Positions 10,491 to 21,979 of a stretch of DNA of 64,000 bases are shown here, one piece after another (within the stretch, counting starts at the first letter, position 1; every line of letters begins with the position of its first letter). The DNA lies in NCBI GenBank assembly GCA_950295325.1, contig OX485803.1, positions 8,058,001 to 8,122,000 of the forward strand, written 5' to 3'. The notes under the pieces were generated by a model. It was not told where the DNA came from. It searched no databases and was given only the letters and a program-made list of their open reading frames with translations. The stretch comes from Polytrichum commune (lineage: Eukaryota; Streptophyta; Polytrichopsida; Polytrichales; Polytrichaceae). A program made the position numbers and the translations under genes.

Positions 10491-13322
10491 TAATGCACAC
10501 CTACCCACACCTCCACTTCCGGTATACCCGAAGCCACCCTCGTACATACAAAACAACCACATACAATACCCAATTCACTCTATAATAAACGACCGCCCCC
10601 ACACCTACAAAGACAAACACAAAATTACCAAAAGCTACACATCCTACCTATGCCAATGGATACTCCCCCATGAAACCATATACAACAAGTGGCTTCCCCA
10701 AAAAGAATTGTTCCCATGGAACAACCAAAACACTATAAACCATAACATCCTACTTTTAACACAATATTATACCCACAAACAAAATCAACACTTCACCAAC
10801 ATCCTAAAATTACACTTTAATGAAGAACAACTAAGAGACACTAGATACATCCCCCCCCCCCCCCCCCCACAAATTATACCCCTATGCCATGTTAACACCA
10901 ATGAATGTAACCCAGATAATGACATCGCCTGCACTCAGCACACCATTCAAAGCCAACATGGGGTAGCACACATATACGACACTTAATTACCATCCCCGAA
11001 CAAAGACTACAATGGTTGTGGGAACAATACCACAATGCATTACACATACAACACAATCTCGAACCCCCCACACAATCATTTGAACAAGAAGTTGTATGGT
11101 TATACCAGAGGTATAAATATCGAATGCCCAAAAGTGATCCCCTCAAACTATCACAATATACACTCCCAAATGCCATCATTAACCATATTATAGACTCCTT
11201 CCATATCACACATTCATATTTTTCATCACCCGTCACATGCCCTACCACGCTAAGACAATTCTCCTCCACTTTCACCCGAGACAAAGTTTTCGGGTCAAGA
11301 GGAACGGCATTCCAACACAAATGGACAGGTAACGGATATGCCCACCCACATACAGAAACAGACACTCAACAAGCCCTTCACTGGGCCAGACTTGCAGCCC
11401 ACAACAACCCCTACACAATTACAATCCTTATAACCACTGATCCAAATTGGTATCAAAACCTCCACCCTCATGAAGGTCCTTTCCCGGACTCACACGTCAT
11501 CACACACTTCAAAGCAGACACCATTACATACGAAGAACCCACGATACCCCCAGAACTACAAATTGAACCTCGAATAGAAAGCCGTGACATTAGAATACTA
11601 TGTATACACCACAAAACCACGGCCATCGGAACCACAAGATATGCATGTCGCATGAACACTATCGGCGAATCTCTACAAATACCTACTATATTCAACACAA
11701 TCGCACCACCCACACCAATGAACACCTCAATAAACCGTAGTAAGAAATGGGCCCAACTCACATACCCGCCCCTCCCACCACTAACCCATAATACCACTAT
11801 TCCACCAATCATAAACCATGACATATGCCTACCCCTCAAATACCCACCACAATATTGTTATTATACCGATGGGTCATTTATTCCACCCAAAGCAATAACC
11901 CAAGAACACTGGAGACGAGAAAAGGCAGGATATGGAATATACAACCCTTTTAAAAATCTTAAAATCTCAGAACGACTACCAGGACTCCAAAATATACTAC
12001 GAGCGGAATTAATGGCTATCCACCACACCTTATGCCTCCTCACCACCACATACCGAAATGAACCCGCACACATTTTCACAGATTGCCTTAATGTTTTATA
12101 TCTCATAAATACACAAACAAAACACCCAACCTCACACAATAGCCACCCGGACAAGAAGATACTTGAATCAATTATTAAGATGTTACAATCCCGCACACAA
12201 ACCACCACACTACATAAAGTCAAAGCCCACGCGAATATTAGTGGCAACGAACAAGCGGACAAACTGGCCAAAATGGGATGTGAATTAGAACATAGAGATG
12301 CCCTAGCCACGTACGAACACGCACACCCCACGCCATACTACCTCCAAAAAGGCTGGTGGCACTCAATGCAAGATACACCAGATAAAGGCCCCATTCGGCA
12401 CCTTGGCAAATACCTCACTAAATACGACAAAAAACATAACCTAGCCCTCATAGCAACTCAAACACACCAACTACACAAATGGCTCGATAACAAAGATATT
12501 GACAAAACACTATCAAATGATTTTTGGAACAACCCGATTATCACAGACAGACAAAAAACATGCCTAGTCAAATTCAGAACCGGACAATACATGGGACATG
12601 CTAGAAAACAACTCTTCTTCGGAAGAAATGCATACCCCTCACACACGTGCCCCATATGCAACGCACAGGAAGCAGACACATGGTTACATGTACTCCTCAA
12701 ATGTAAACAACAACACATTCACGCACTAATAACTAAAAGACATAACAAAGCCGTATGGGAAATACGCAAACTTATCATCTCAAACAAAAAGACAAGATAC
12801 TACACACTTATGAATGCAGGTACATATAATGAGCTTCCTCAAGAAAACACCGTACCATCATGGTTACTTCCATGCACATGTACCACCCAAAGATGTCATT
12901 GCAACGCTCGGCTCAAACCTGACATACTATGCATACTAGGACACCCATATCAGTCCCCACCGCCAGAAACACCCACACCGGAAATTACAGTTCAATTCAT
13001 AGAATTCACATACTGTAATGATAGATTCTCCACTGAAACCATAAATCAAAAAATTACAAAATATCAACCACTCATAAATAATATTATCGCAAAGGGTTGG
13101 AACGTAGCCCCACTTATTGTATTAGCATCTGGTGCTAGAGCCACAACTCACATCCCCTCAATGAACGAACTTGAAACAAAGCTCAAACTTCCTACATCAC
13201 AAATTAGGAACACATTCAAACAGCTTAACATAATTGCCATACAATATGCACATTCAATATTAATTCACAAAAGACGAATAGAAAATAGACAACCCATCAC
13301 ATACCTACAAAATTATAATTAA
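10491..13322 (+). pseudogene. LINE polyprotein, C-terminal part: RNase H, zinc knuckle, restriction-like endonuclease
   Basis: The first part is open from the left end to about 10985, then continues in another frame to the stop at 13320-13322, so there is one frame change near 10980; a poly-C run lies at about 10849-10868. Counting from 11016, RNase H has its four acidic residues: D285 (YTDGS), E331 (RAELMAI), D356 (FTDCL) and D415 (GNEQADKLAK), with KVKAHANISG before the last. A CPIC..H..C knuckle (C545, C548, H558, C563) follows. The C-terminus has RLKPD (D636) and IEFTY (E663), then KITKYQPLINNI and a small hydrophobic GA-rich strand, resembling the PD-(D/E)xK nuclease of R2-like LINEs. 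About 280 residues before RNase H are unrecognised. No YxDD reverse transcriptase motif is present. Confidence 0.75.
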
Positions 13323-13859
13323 AAGAGGGGTAGTGGTCAGACCACTAGTTATTAAGTTACCACCTATAGCTCAGAAAGGCGGGGAGTAGCCGGTTGGTTG
13401 GCACAACTTTCCTGCCTATGATTAACTCACTTGCAGCACCAAGTCAAAGTGTATTGCACTAACACGCTCAAACGGATTCAACGCGAATCGAACCCGGACC
13501 GTATTAACACAACACGCACGTCCTTATCCAACCAACCTTGGAACCATGACTTGGCGACCAACTACACAATCAACCACCACTTATACTCCAAACAAATACG
13601 CTCGCCACTCGTCTCAAACAAAGTAGCAAGACCCACAAAATTCTAATTAAAATCCATGCACCCTACACACCCCCCTCCCCCCCCCCCCCCCGGTTCAACC
13701 GGTTAAAACCTCAGTTACTAACATAGTGTCTACTCCCTGCAAAGGGTGAAGTAGTATTACACCCAACGCCACTACCCTGGGGTATGGCCGCGGTTGTCCT
13801 ACGAACAGACACTTTATTCACTCCGGCCCCTAGTAGGGACCGGAGTTCTTCTTCTTCTT
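13323..13859 (+). other. LINE 3' untranslated tail with hairpin and TTC run
   Basis: It contains a poly-C tract near 13675-13691 and a tRNA-like stretch on the minus strand near 13480-13560. A stem-loop lies at about 13820-13846 (ACTCCGG.CCCTA pairing with TAGGG.CCGGAGT) immediately before four TTC units that end the element. A hairpin plus short tandem tail is a typical recognition end for a LINE reverse transcriptase. Confidence 0.6.
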
Positions 13860-13875
13860 TTGTTGCATGCCTTTC
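13860..13875 (+). repeat. LINE target-site duplication, right copy (16 bp)
   Basis: TTGTTGCATGCCTTTC, identical to 10475-10490. Confidence 0.9.
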
Positions 13876-14864
13876 ATTTTTGGATCAATGCCGTCAAATC
13901 TTGGCGGAAATTTAATCATATTGAAGGTTGGTTTATGGTTCAATGTTTTGTTGGTCAAAATTTGTTGCTAGAATTGTAGCTCTCCTTGTAGAACATGCAT
14001 GCCAAGGGCATACATGCATCTGGACATTCTTTTTTATATAGAGAGAAAAAACTGCGCAACTGAGTAGGAAAAAATGCATTACAATAGACACCCGGGTTGA
14101 TGGTTGCAAATAGGACCAATGATTGGGGCTCGGAGTTATAGTTGGCCATTGTACTTAAAAGGCTTACAAATAAAACCAAACTCAACTTCTAAGTTTGCCA
14201 CGTGCCGGGTGGTCATGCCCTCACTGATCACGACACTTCCAACAATGGTCCACACGATAGTTTTTCAAAACAAGAATGGGTAGGTCTCTCTAGCTACATA
14301 TGGCGGACTATTAAGACAAAATATCCTCTATGCAAATGTGCCACACCTCCCTCACTTTGCCACGTTCCATTCCTCAAGAGCAAGAACTTGCCTAGGCGTT
14401 TTTACGGACAATGGTATCTAGTGTAAGGTTAAAATAAAATAGTCCTTTGGCGATGCCAAGTGGCAATCTTTTTGACTTCTCCCTTGTTTCGTTCATCTTT
14501 ACCGATAATGATTGATAGTCCGGAATGTCTATGTACACCCCGAGCCCATTTGTAGACTAGTGTGTATCCCTTGTGACTAACCTTTATTCGATTTGTACAT
14601 AGATCTATTCACTTAACATGCACCTTTCAAAATGTGATGGCCCACTAGATTAAAATGATTATTCTCAACCCAAGAAGTTCACGGCTCGTGCCGGCTTTCC
14701 CGCCTTACATTTCAAGGCATTGACACTTAAACAACCATTTGAAGACTCGACTTGAGTTAATAGGAGATGTGAATACAATGTTTTTTTTCTCTCTTTTTTT
14801 AACAAAAAGGATGTCGTCCATGTTTGGCACAAATTTTGGTGTTATCAGGAAGTTTCATCTCTTA
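13876..14864. other. Spacer, no gene seen
   Basis: AT-rich. Short open frames at 13955-14185 (-) and 14202-14426 (+) have no recognisable content. Confidence 0.45.
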
Positions 14865-16003
14865 GGGCCACTTTACACTAGAATTTGAGGGCCTTGACCC
14901 AAGATATACACATAATGTCAAAAAGTAAGAGATGGTCCAAGTGCACTTTGTACTAGATATCGAGGGCTTGACGGACATGAGAATTTTGAATGGTTGAGAA
15001 ACTTATGTGGCTGTTTACATGGGCACCAAGTGGATACCGGATATTATGTTAGGCCCATTAAAAAGGAGTTGGGCCCTATGTTCGGGGAAAACCAATGGCT
15101 AGTTCATTATCAGCCGATGGATTTCCCCTCATGGCTAGTCTAAATTTCCAACCATCGGATGCAATCCGATTGTAATTTCAATCCTCCGGCAATTAGTCGA
15201 TGGACCAGAAAATGTCCCGGAAATGTAGCCGATTCTTCTTGTGAGTTACTAGATTTCAGCCGGAAGCATCCAGAGCGCTATTTGTCTGGGGCATCTGATG
15301 ATGCACTTGAGGAAGTACCCTAAACCTTAAACTTCTTGAATTATGCAACCTTTTCATGACCAAATCCAATTGCTTCTATGAAGAATTGGGGGACCCTTGG
15401 CCTTCAAGCGGTGAAGGCATTGCTAGGTTCAATTCCTGCCAAGGATATTAACTCTTCAAATTTAAAGTTTTGAACATGCCTTTCTTTTCACTTATTCAAG
15501 ATTTTGTACTAAGAAATGATTTCTAATAACTTTTCATACATTTTTTAAACAATTAGTGTCGATATGAATTCCATTTAAGCGGATATTGGCCAATGAAAAT
15601 ATAGGCAATTGGCCGATCGATTTTACAAAAGACCGGCTCTTGCCGATGTAAATCGGAAAAAATCCGACCCTTCGTAGCAACTACCTGCAATTAGCCACTA
15701 AGGCTTCAAAAACTTCCCGAACTCTGGTTGGGCCTAGCACAAAACTAATAATTATAGCAAGCAACTAAATTACCATTGGCTCCTAAAATATTAAAATGCC
15801 ATGTTAGAGTCTTGACTAACTATTATCTTCGATCGTCCATAAAATATATTGCGGTCCCTTAACACGATCCACTTTCACTTTCTCAAGGGCCCATAAGTTA
15901 CAAAAGTGGATTTTTTTATTTCTTACGACACGACCTTGGAATAATTTTCAAGGGCCCTTAGATTTTCATGGTCACGGCTCTTGGTCCGTTTGTAAACCGG
16001 CCC
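14865..16003. mobile_element. Tourist-like element, about 1.1 kb, degenerate
   Basis: The left end GGGCCACTTTACAC follows TTA. The right end, reverse complemented, reads GGGCCGGTTTACAAAC. A copy of the terminal motif sits inside the left end (CACTTTGTACTAGATATCGA near 14943), as in the other Tourist-like elements. The right flank is GTA, one base off the expected TTA, consistent with age. No open frame is seen. Confidence 0.55.
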
Positions 16004-17799
16004 GTAATGCTATTGTCTTAGTTATGCCACAAATGTTCAAGAGGCCTATTTATCAGCCTTTGGACCTCCATGCATGACAATGGTTCTAATAATATCCGAG
16101 TTGTGCCAAAATAGGTCATTGAACTTGTAATGCCTGCACTTCCACGTCGAGGGAATAATATGATAATTGGTCATTATGGAAGTTGGACGTGTTTTCTCCA
16201 ATCGCATAGCCTTCCAAGATCCATGACTAGTTTGGGACATAGGAATTGAATCCCAAGGTGGAATTTGTCAACAAGGTTGATATTACTTGCCAATAATTCA
16301 TCATACCGTGTGTAATGGCACGTGAATGTCTTGAACATCGTCCCTAATCTGACAAATAACATGCTCCCAAACAAAGGGTGCGACAAAGGCTTGTATCCTA
16401 TAAAGCACGAGAATTTTATACATAATGAATACGACTTTCTTTATGATATTTTTGTTTCCTTTAACAAAGTAGACAATTGATATTGCAATAAAACAATTGA
16501 TTGAATTTTTGATGTCACGATGTAAAGTCGGACTTGTATCTAACTATCTATAGATAGATAGATGTAAGGTATCAATACACAATATAAAATATTGGTATCA
16601 AAGAACTTACTCAACAAATATCACTATATGGTTCTAGTGGTACATTGATACTTGGTGGACATTGCAATATGAGAGACTCGTTGCATACCCGCATAGTTAC
16701 TTGGGTCAGTATTCTTTGAAATTCATATAAATACTAAGATAATTCTACCTAAGTATGAAGGTTTTTGAATAGTATGAAAAAAATCATGTGTTATAATTTA
16801 TTTTAAAAAAATCATGAAATTGGTGTATCCTATTGGCATGTTTTGGTGTGTTGTAAATCCCTTGCTATATACTTACACATATATGAAAAACATGCGTAGA
16901 GAGATTTGGCATGTATCTAGAACATATAGGAAATATCATTGATCACCATGTTGCCACATATAACTGTATTGTTCACCTCCTCTTTGTAATATGGCGTGCT
17001 CAATACAAAGTCGATATTAGTAGATCGCATTAAAATATAAATAAAATATAAACACGTTTCGATTCTTGTGGAGGGATTGTAGAAACCAATGTGTAGACTA
17101 CACCATGCAATGGTAGCTTGAAGCCTTTCAAGTTCAATCCCTAAGCACTATTTGCACCTTGACATGCACATGCACATAAAGTAAAGCTACACACTTCGAA
17201 CTGATTATGTTGAAAGCGGCCCTACCCAAACCAACTCATTTGACAAGTGCACTTCAGATTGGGCGGGGTGCTCATGGATGCATATTCATACTTAAGATAT
17301 TTATCATCAAAGCCATTCATTCGATTTCCTCCTTGACGTAAGATAAAGCCCTAACTCAAGTTTTTGAACCCATAAATAACTAAATCGACATGATTCTACG
17401 ACGACAAAGTGAGACTCACTCGTAGATATTGTGTACGTGGGTCGTACATTGCAAATCCCTTATTAGACCTTTTTACCTTTTAAGGATTAAGGGTTAGAAT
17501 GTGTGCATGCATGCTACTTTATAAAGTAGCTTGAATAAAATAACTACAGGGCACGACAAAAAAAGGGTCTAGATGGATAACCTCCCAAGCCTAGCTGGCA
17601 AGTTAAAGAGGGCGAGCTGAGTCTTAGACAAGTGAAGAAGGCTCCGAGTTGTAAACGGATTGTGTAAGGAGAATGGCGCCTCCCCAAGGACGTCCGCCCA
17701 CATCTACTCCCCTGGTACATCCTAGGTACCGAGATCTACATTATTTCGCACCATTAGTGCCCTTCTGAAGCTACTTTGCACGGGAAGACCGCATCTACC
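16004..17799. other. Spacer, no gene seen
   Basis: AT-rich. Two overlapping reverse frames at 16046-16386 were inspected and show no known domain. A short TAGA run lies near 16550. Confidence 0.4.
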
Positions 17800-18321
17800 A
17801 GGGACAGACATTCTGACTCCATGATTCGGAGAGATTGAGATGACGTCTACATCTACCGAATGTGTTCATTCTGTCTCAGCATCATCTAGGATTTACCATG
17901 TTTTGAGAAGATATTACCCTTGCGTGAGGCACTCCGCAGGGACGGCCGCATCTATCGTCGACGTACATGTGAGTTCGCTGACATCTAGGAATGGTGCTGA
18001 TACACCACCCCCGGCACCAGAAGCTGCCTGCCTCCGTGAGCTCCTCCGCCATGGCCATGTCGATGAAGGGAAGGCAGGCCGAAGAAGAAGAGGAGGAGGC
18101 AGGCGGACTGGACTCAATGCGATGATGATGATGGTGGCATGGGATGGCCATGCATCTCAAACCCTCGCGATGATGTAACCCTACCACCGTCGTCGTTCGG
18201 GGAGATTGGGAGGAGATTGGAGGTGGTGATGATGCATGTGGAGTCGGGAGGTACAGAAATTGTTAACGAGGCGAAAGTAACCATAGCTTCCGCGCATTCA
18301 GCCGTTTTGAACGTGTAGATT

Positions 18322-18363
<42 letters not shown>

Positions 18364-21300
18364 TGAAGATTTTGCCGTCCTTTTGCTGAGCGTTTGCGGG
18401 GCAAGGAGGAGGATCTAAGACAGAGAGCGCCAGGAGGTGGTGATATTACATTACAGCGAGTTGTAGTTTTGAGAGATTTTAGGTGCTCTTCTAATGGCGT
18501 AGTTGGCTTCTAGAGAGTGCGTTTTCTTTGACGGTGATGTTGATGTCATATCGCGGTTGGTTTGTGTCTGCGTTGCTACTGCTGGATTGAGGAGCATCGA
18601 GATGGCGTCCACGTGATTTTGGAGTTGGTTTGGTTTGGTTTGGTGGAGTGGAGGTTTGAGAACGGAAGGAGGAGGAGTGGTCTGGTTTGGTTCGTCTGTC
18701 TGCTGTTTGTATTCTCTCTTCAGTGAGAACGGCGGTGCATTGCGATATCGAATCGAAGTGTGAAATGAATGCTCAAAGATGAGATCCATATTCCAGCTGA
18801 GTGCAGCAGCCTTCAGAGTCTAGGTTTATGATCCCGGCTGCTTCTGGACATCTCTGCTTCTACTCTACATACTATCTATATCCAGTGCAGGAGAAGGAGG
18901 TTTTATAGTGCGAAAGAAAGGGCGTATTATTGCGGCGTTATTTTGCTATTGCGGGAGGCATTTTGGTGAGATTTTGGTTCACCTCTTTACTCATGTTTCC
19001 AGGCAATTCACAAATTTTTACAATACTTTGTGCTCGTCGATGGGTTCTATTCGTGTTCTGTTGTGTTTCTATTTTTGTGCTTTTTTGTTTAAAAAACTCT
19101 GCACTCTGTGCACCTTCGTCATTGTTTGGTGAGGTTATTGTCGTAGAGGGCAAGATGTTTGTCTCTTCGAAATTAAGGAGACCTGGTTGCAGTTTTCATC
19201 GTTGTGATGATATTCTGCCAATGAGGATCATTGCTTACAGTTGTACTCTCCAAATCATCACATGAGAGTTAGGTCAAAGGAGCTTCTAGCAATGCCTCTG
19301 GGTAGGGTGCATTATTTTTGTTCGAAACCTCGCTCGGATTGTTTTTTCCTGTGTGTGATTGGTGTCTTTCAGATGTCTCTACTTAGCTAGTCTAGATCAC
19401 AGAAGGCCTCTGAATTGACAGCATTGAGGATGTCGTTGATGACCTCGGAAGCACCGTCTGCCATAAATTTTTAAAAATCTTGTATCGGTTTGTGTTTTCC
19501 TTACATTCTGTCGTTCCTTCTGTCCCATTTCCTTCACAACTTGCACACCGAAGCTATCATTACGGTGTGGTGGGCAATCTACTTGCAGAGAATACCCTTA
19601 ATGGCGTGAGCATCTATGGCCACCACTACGTCCGTATGTAAAGTAGAATGTTTCTTTTGCAATGAGGTAGCTTTTCAAAAGTTGCATGATGTTGGCAGCA
19701 ATGGCATTATTATTCTTTATCCACTTACATAATGCATGAGAAAATCTACGTTACATTATAGAGGATTGGCAGAGTGGTGGAATACTTTATAAGCCCTTCA
19801 GTTTGCAGATTTACTTTGCTATCATGGCCCTTTCGTTCAATAATCATCGGTACACCTTAATGGTAGGCGAAAGGACGTTTTCACTGTCTGAAAATTGACG
19901 AAGTAGGCTTCTGCATCACCCTGTGGGATTGATGCCTATATAGAGACAAAGGACGTGAAAACAGTTGCACACGTAGACCAGGCTACCTATTGATTGAAAG
20001 TAGGGTAGTTGGGGTAAGCAGTTAATGATTTTAATGCAATCTTGCCACTATGTCATGGAAGGAACCTGTGAATCTTTCAGGGAAAGAATACCAGAGGTGT
20101 CACTCAAGTGCGACTTTTACTTTGGATTTTTTTTTAAAGGCATTAAGTGCAAGGAACTGTGACATGACAAAAGGTTTCTGCAACAATGTTCCCAATGACA
20201 GGATATGCCTGTGTGAGAGAGTGGGGTTTGAAACAGACCATACAACATTTTGGGTTTCAACCTCTGTTTCACTGAACTTAGTGTTGGTCCTTTTTTTTTT
20301 GAAAAACAATTTGAATTTCTTTTAATTCTCCGGAACAGAGATGATTGGAGAGAAATTCTTCTGTTTGTGTCATGAGAAGTGTCATCGAACTGCTTTTATA
20401 CTTGAGAGAAACTGCTGCCATGAGCTGTACATTAGTTATCTGCTTCTTTAACTTGATTTGAAGAAAAGAACATTCAATGCTATTCAGCAATTTAGACGCG
20501 AAAGAAATGAGGGAACAAAGTTGAATAGATTGCTTACTTATTTTGGAGCAGTTTGACTTGTATGAGAGAGGACTGTTGCTATGTCTGATGAAATTGTCTG
20601 TCAGTCTTCTGAGAAGTGAATGTGGAAGCTAGATAATTAGGTGAGTCTTCTTGAGAAGAGATCGATAATGCTGGAGTTGCTGTGCAAATGAGAAGTGATA
20701 GAAGTGATAAACCATGCTTGTGCAAAATAATTTACTGACTACATTTTTATTTGATGAGGTGCTCAGGTACAATTTGTTGGACTACTGGCCAGAAACTATG
20801 TGACAGACATGGGTTCCAGGATGAAGACAATGATGTAGTTCCGCACGAGAGTATCGCAGTGGCTACTTATGGAGGGTTTGGTGTTGTCTCTTCAGTGCAG
20901 GCAGCGCACTGTGCTGTCTAGAATGCTCTTTTTCCCTGGTCTGTGGCGCCAGCCATTATATATTTCACCAATCGATTCTTAGTCTGTCAAAATTTTGGTG
21001 GTAGTATTGCTCTTCGGGATCCGGACCGAGCTCATCAGAAATTGTCATACTTGCTTGCTGAGGAGATGTTCTGGTGGACTTGATCAGCACATAATCAGGT
21101 ACACTCTCTTCTCAGTGAAAAGGGTCTTGAAACTAATCAAGGGTGTGGATCTGTTTGGCTGATTTGAGCTTTGACCTACTGGCTGCTGCCCCTTGTTTTG
21201 AAGCACACACTACTATAGTATCACAATGACTAGCGTTCAGTGAGTGGTGGGCACACGACGAAAACTAGAGCTCAGCATGGTTGCTCGGTAGTTGTAAGCT

Positions 21301-21979
21301 GACTAACCTAAATACTCAAGACCTCCATTTCCATTGCATATCTGAGGTTTTAGGCGCAAATGAGTATGTGAGGATTGCTTATCTGTTTGGAGGACATCTA
21401 ATTTTAATGTATCTCATACTGGAAGTCATCTGCAACTCTTTGTTCAGATTTCTCCTCCGCTGCCAAGTATTGATTCTCGGCATCGAAACTTGTCCTCAAA
21501 GCCAGGACCTTTAAGCATTTAAGGAGTCTACTGGAGATGCAACAAATGTTATTGCACCTGAGAAAGAGCTCAAAAAGACAGTTGTTTGATAGTCATGAGC
21601 TTTCTTCTGAAGAATATAAGTAATGTGCCCTTGCATCTAATCCGTTGTGTGTGCCTCAGTTATGTGATGAGTTTGAGAAACTCATATGAGTTGTTCTAAG
21701 CATAAAGCAACGATTTCAATTGAATGAGCTACTAAAATTGCCAGTCACTGTCTGACCATAGACTAGCAGTTATTAAGCCTGTTGGATGGAACTTCTGCTT
21801 ATCAGATTTGATATCATTCCTATTGGCTTATATTGTCTATGGTGAATTATACAGTGGGTCTGTATAACGTTCTGCAAAGTGGCTTGAAATGTGTCAGTTC
21901 AACTCATGGTCATGAAATCTTTTTCTGTTCTTTGGAATAAGATTTGAATGCTTCATGAGCCAGAGGTATTGAAAAGCGA
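17800..21979 (+). promoter_or_regulatory. Upstream region of the O-fucosyltransferase gene: probable promoter, leader and 5'-UTR intron(s)
   Basis: From about 17.6 kb the composition changes from AT-rich spacer to a more GC-rich, CT/GA-patterned stretch. It includes a 36-bp GA run and then T-rich sequence like the introns of the two genes here. This fits a TATA-poor plant promoter with a GA repeat and a long leader. Reverse-strand frames in 17882-18404 are low-complexity (serine- or histidine-rich) and are not credible genes. The transcription start cannot be placed from sequence alone. Confidence 0.35.
18324..18359. repeat. (GA)n microsatellite
   Basis: Eighteen GA units. GA/CT repeats are common in plant core promoters and leaders. 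Confidence 0.9.

Larger units (their letters stand above)
10491..13859 (+). mobile_element. 5'-truncated non-LTR retrotransposon (LINE), 3,369 bp
   Basis: The insert is bounded by an exact 16-bp direct repeat. Its composition differs sharply from the flanks: very C- and A-rich and G-poor on the + strand. It starts inside coding sequence, which is the usual result of incomplete target-primed reverse transcription. It ends with a non-coding tail containing a hairpin and a run of TTC units. The surviving open frame carries RNase H, a zinc knuckle and a restriction-like endonuclease-type domain; the reverse transcriptase part is absent. Confidence 0.88.

Noticed and set aside
11861-12331. 156-codon reverse frame and other reverse frames under the LINE coding region
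   Set aside because: Cysteine-rich shadows caused by the C/A-rich sense strand; the sense frame carries RNase H motifs.
13470-13570. Possible tRNA gene on the minus strand
   Set aside because: B-box-like sequence is present, but I could not fold a full cloverleaf with a 7-bp acceptor stem; kept only as a tRNA-like stretch in the LINE tail.
17882-18404. Overlapping reverse-strand frames up to 101 codons, Ser/His-rich
   Set aside because: Low-complexity translation of CT/GA and GAT repeats in a likely promoter or leader; no domain and no splice partners.
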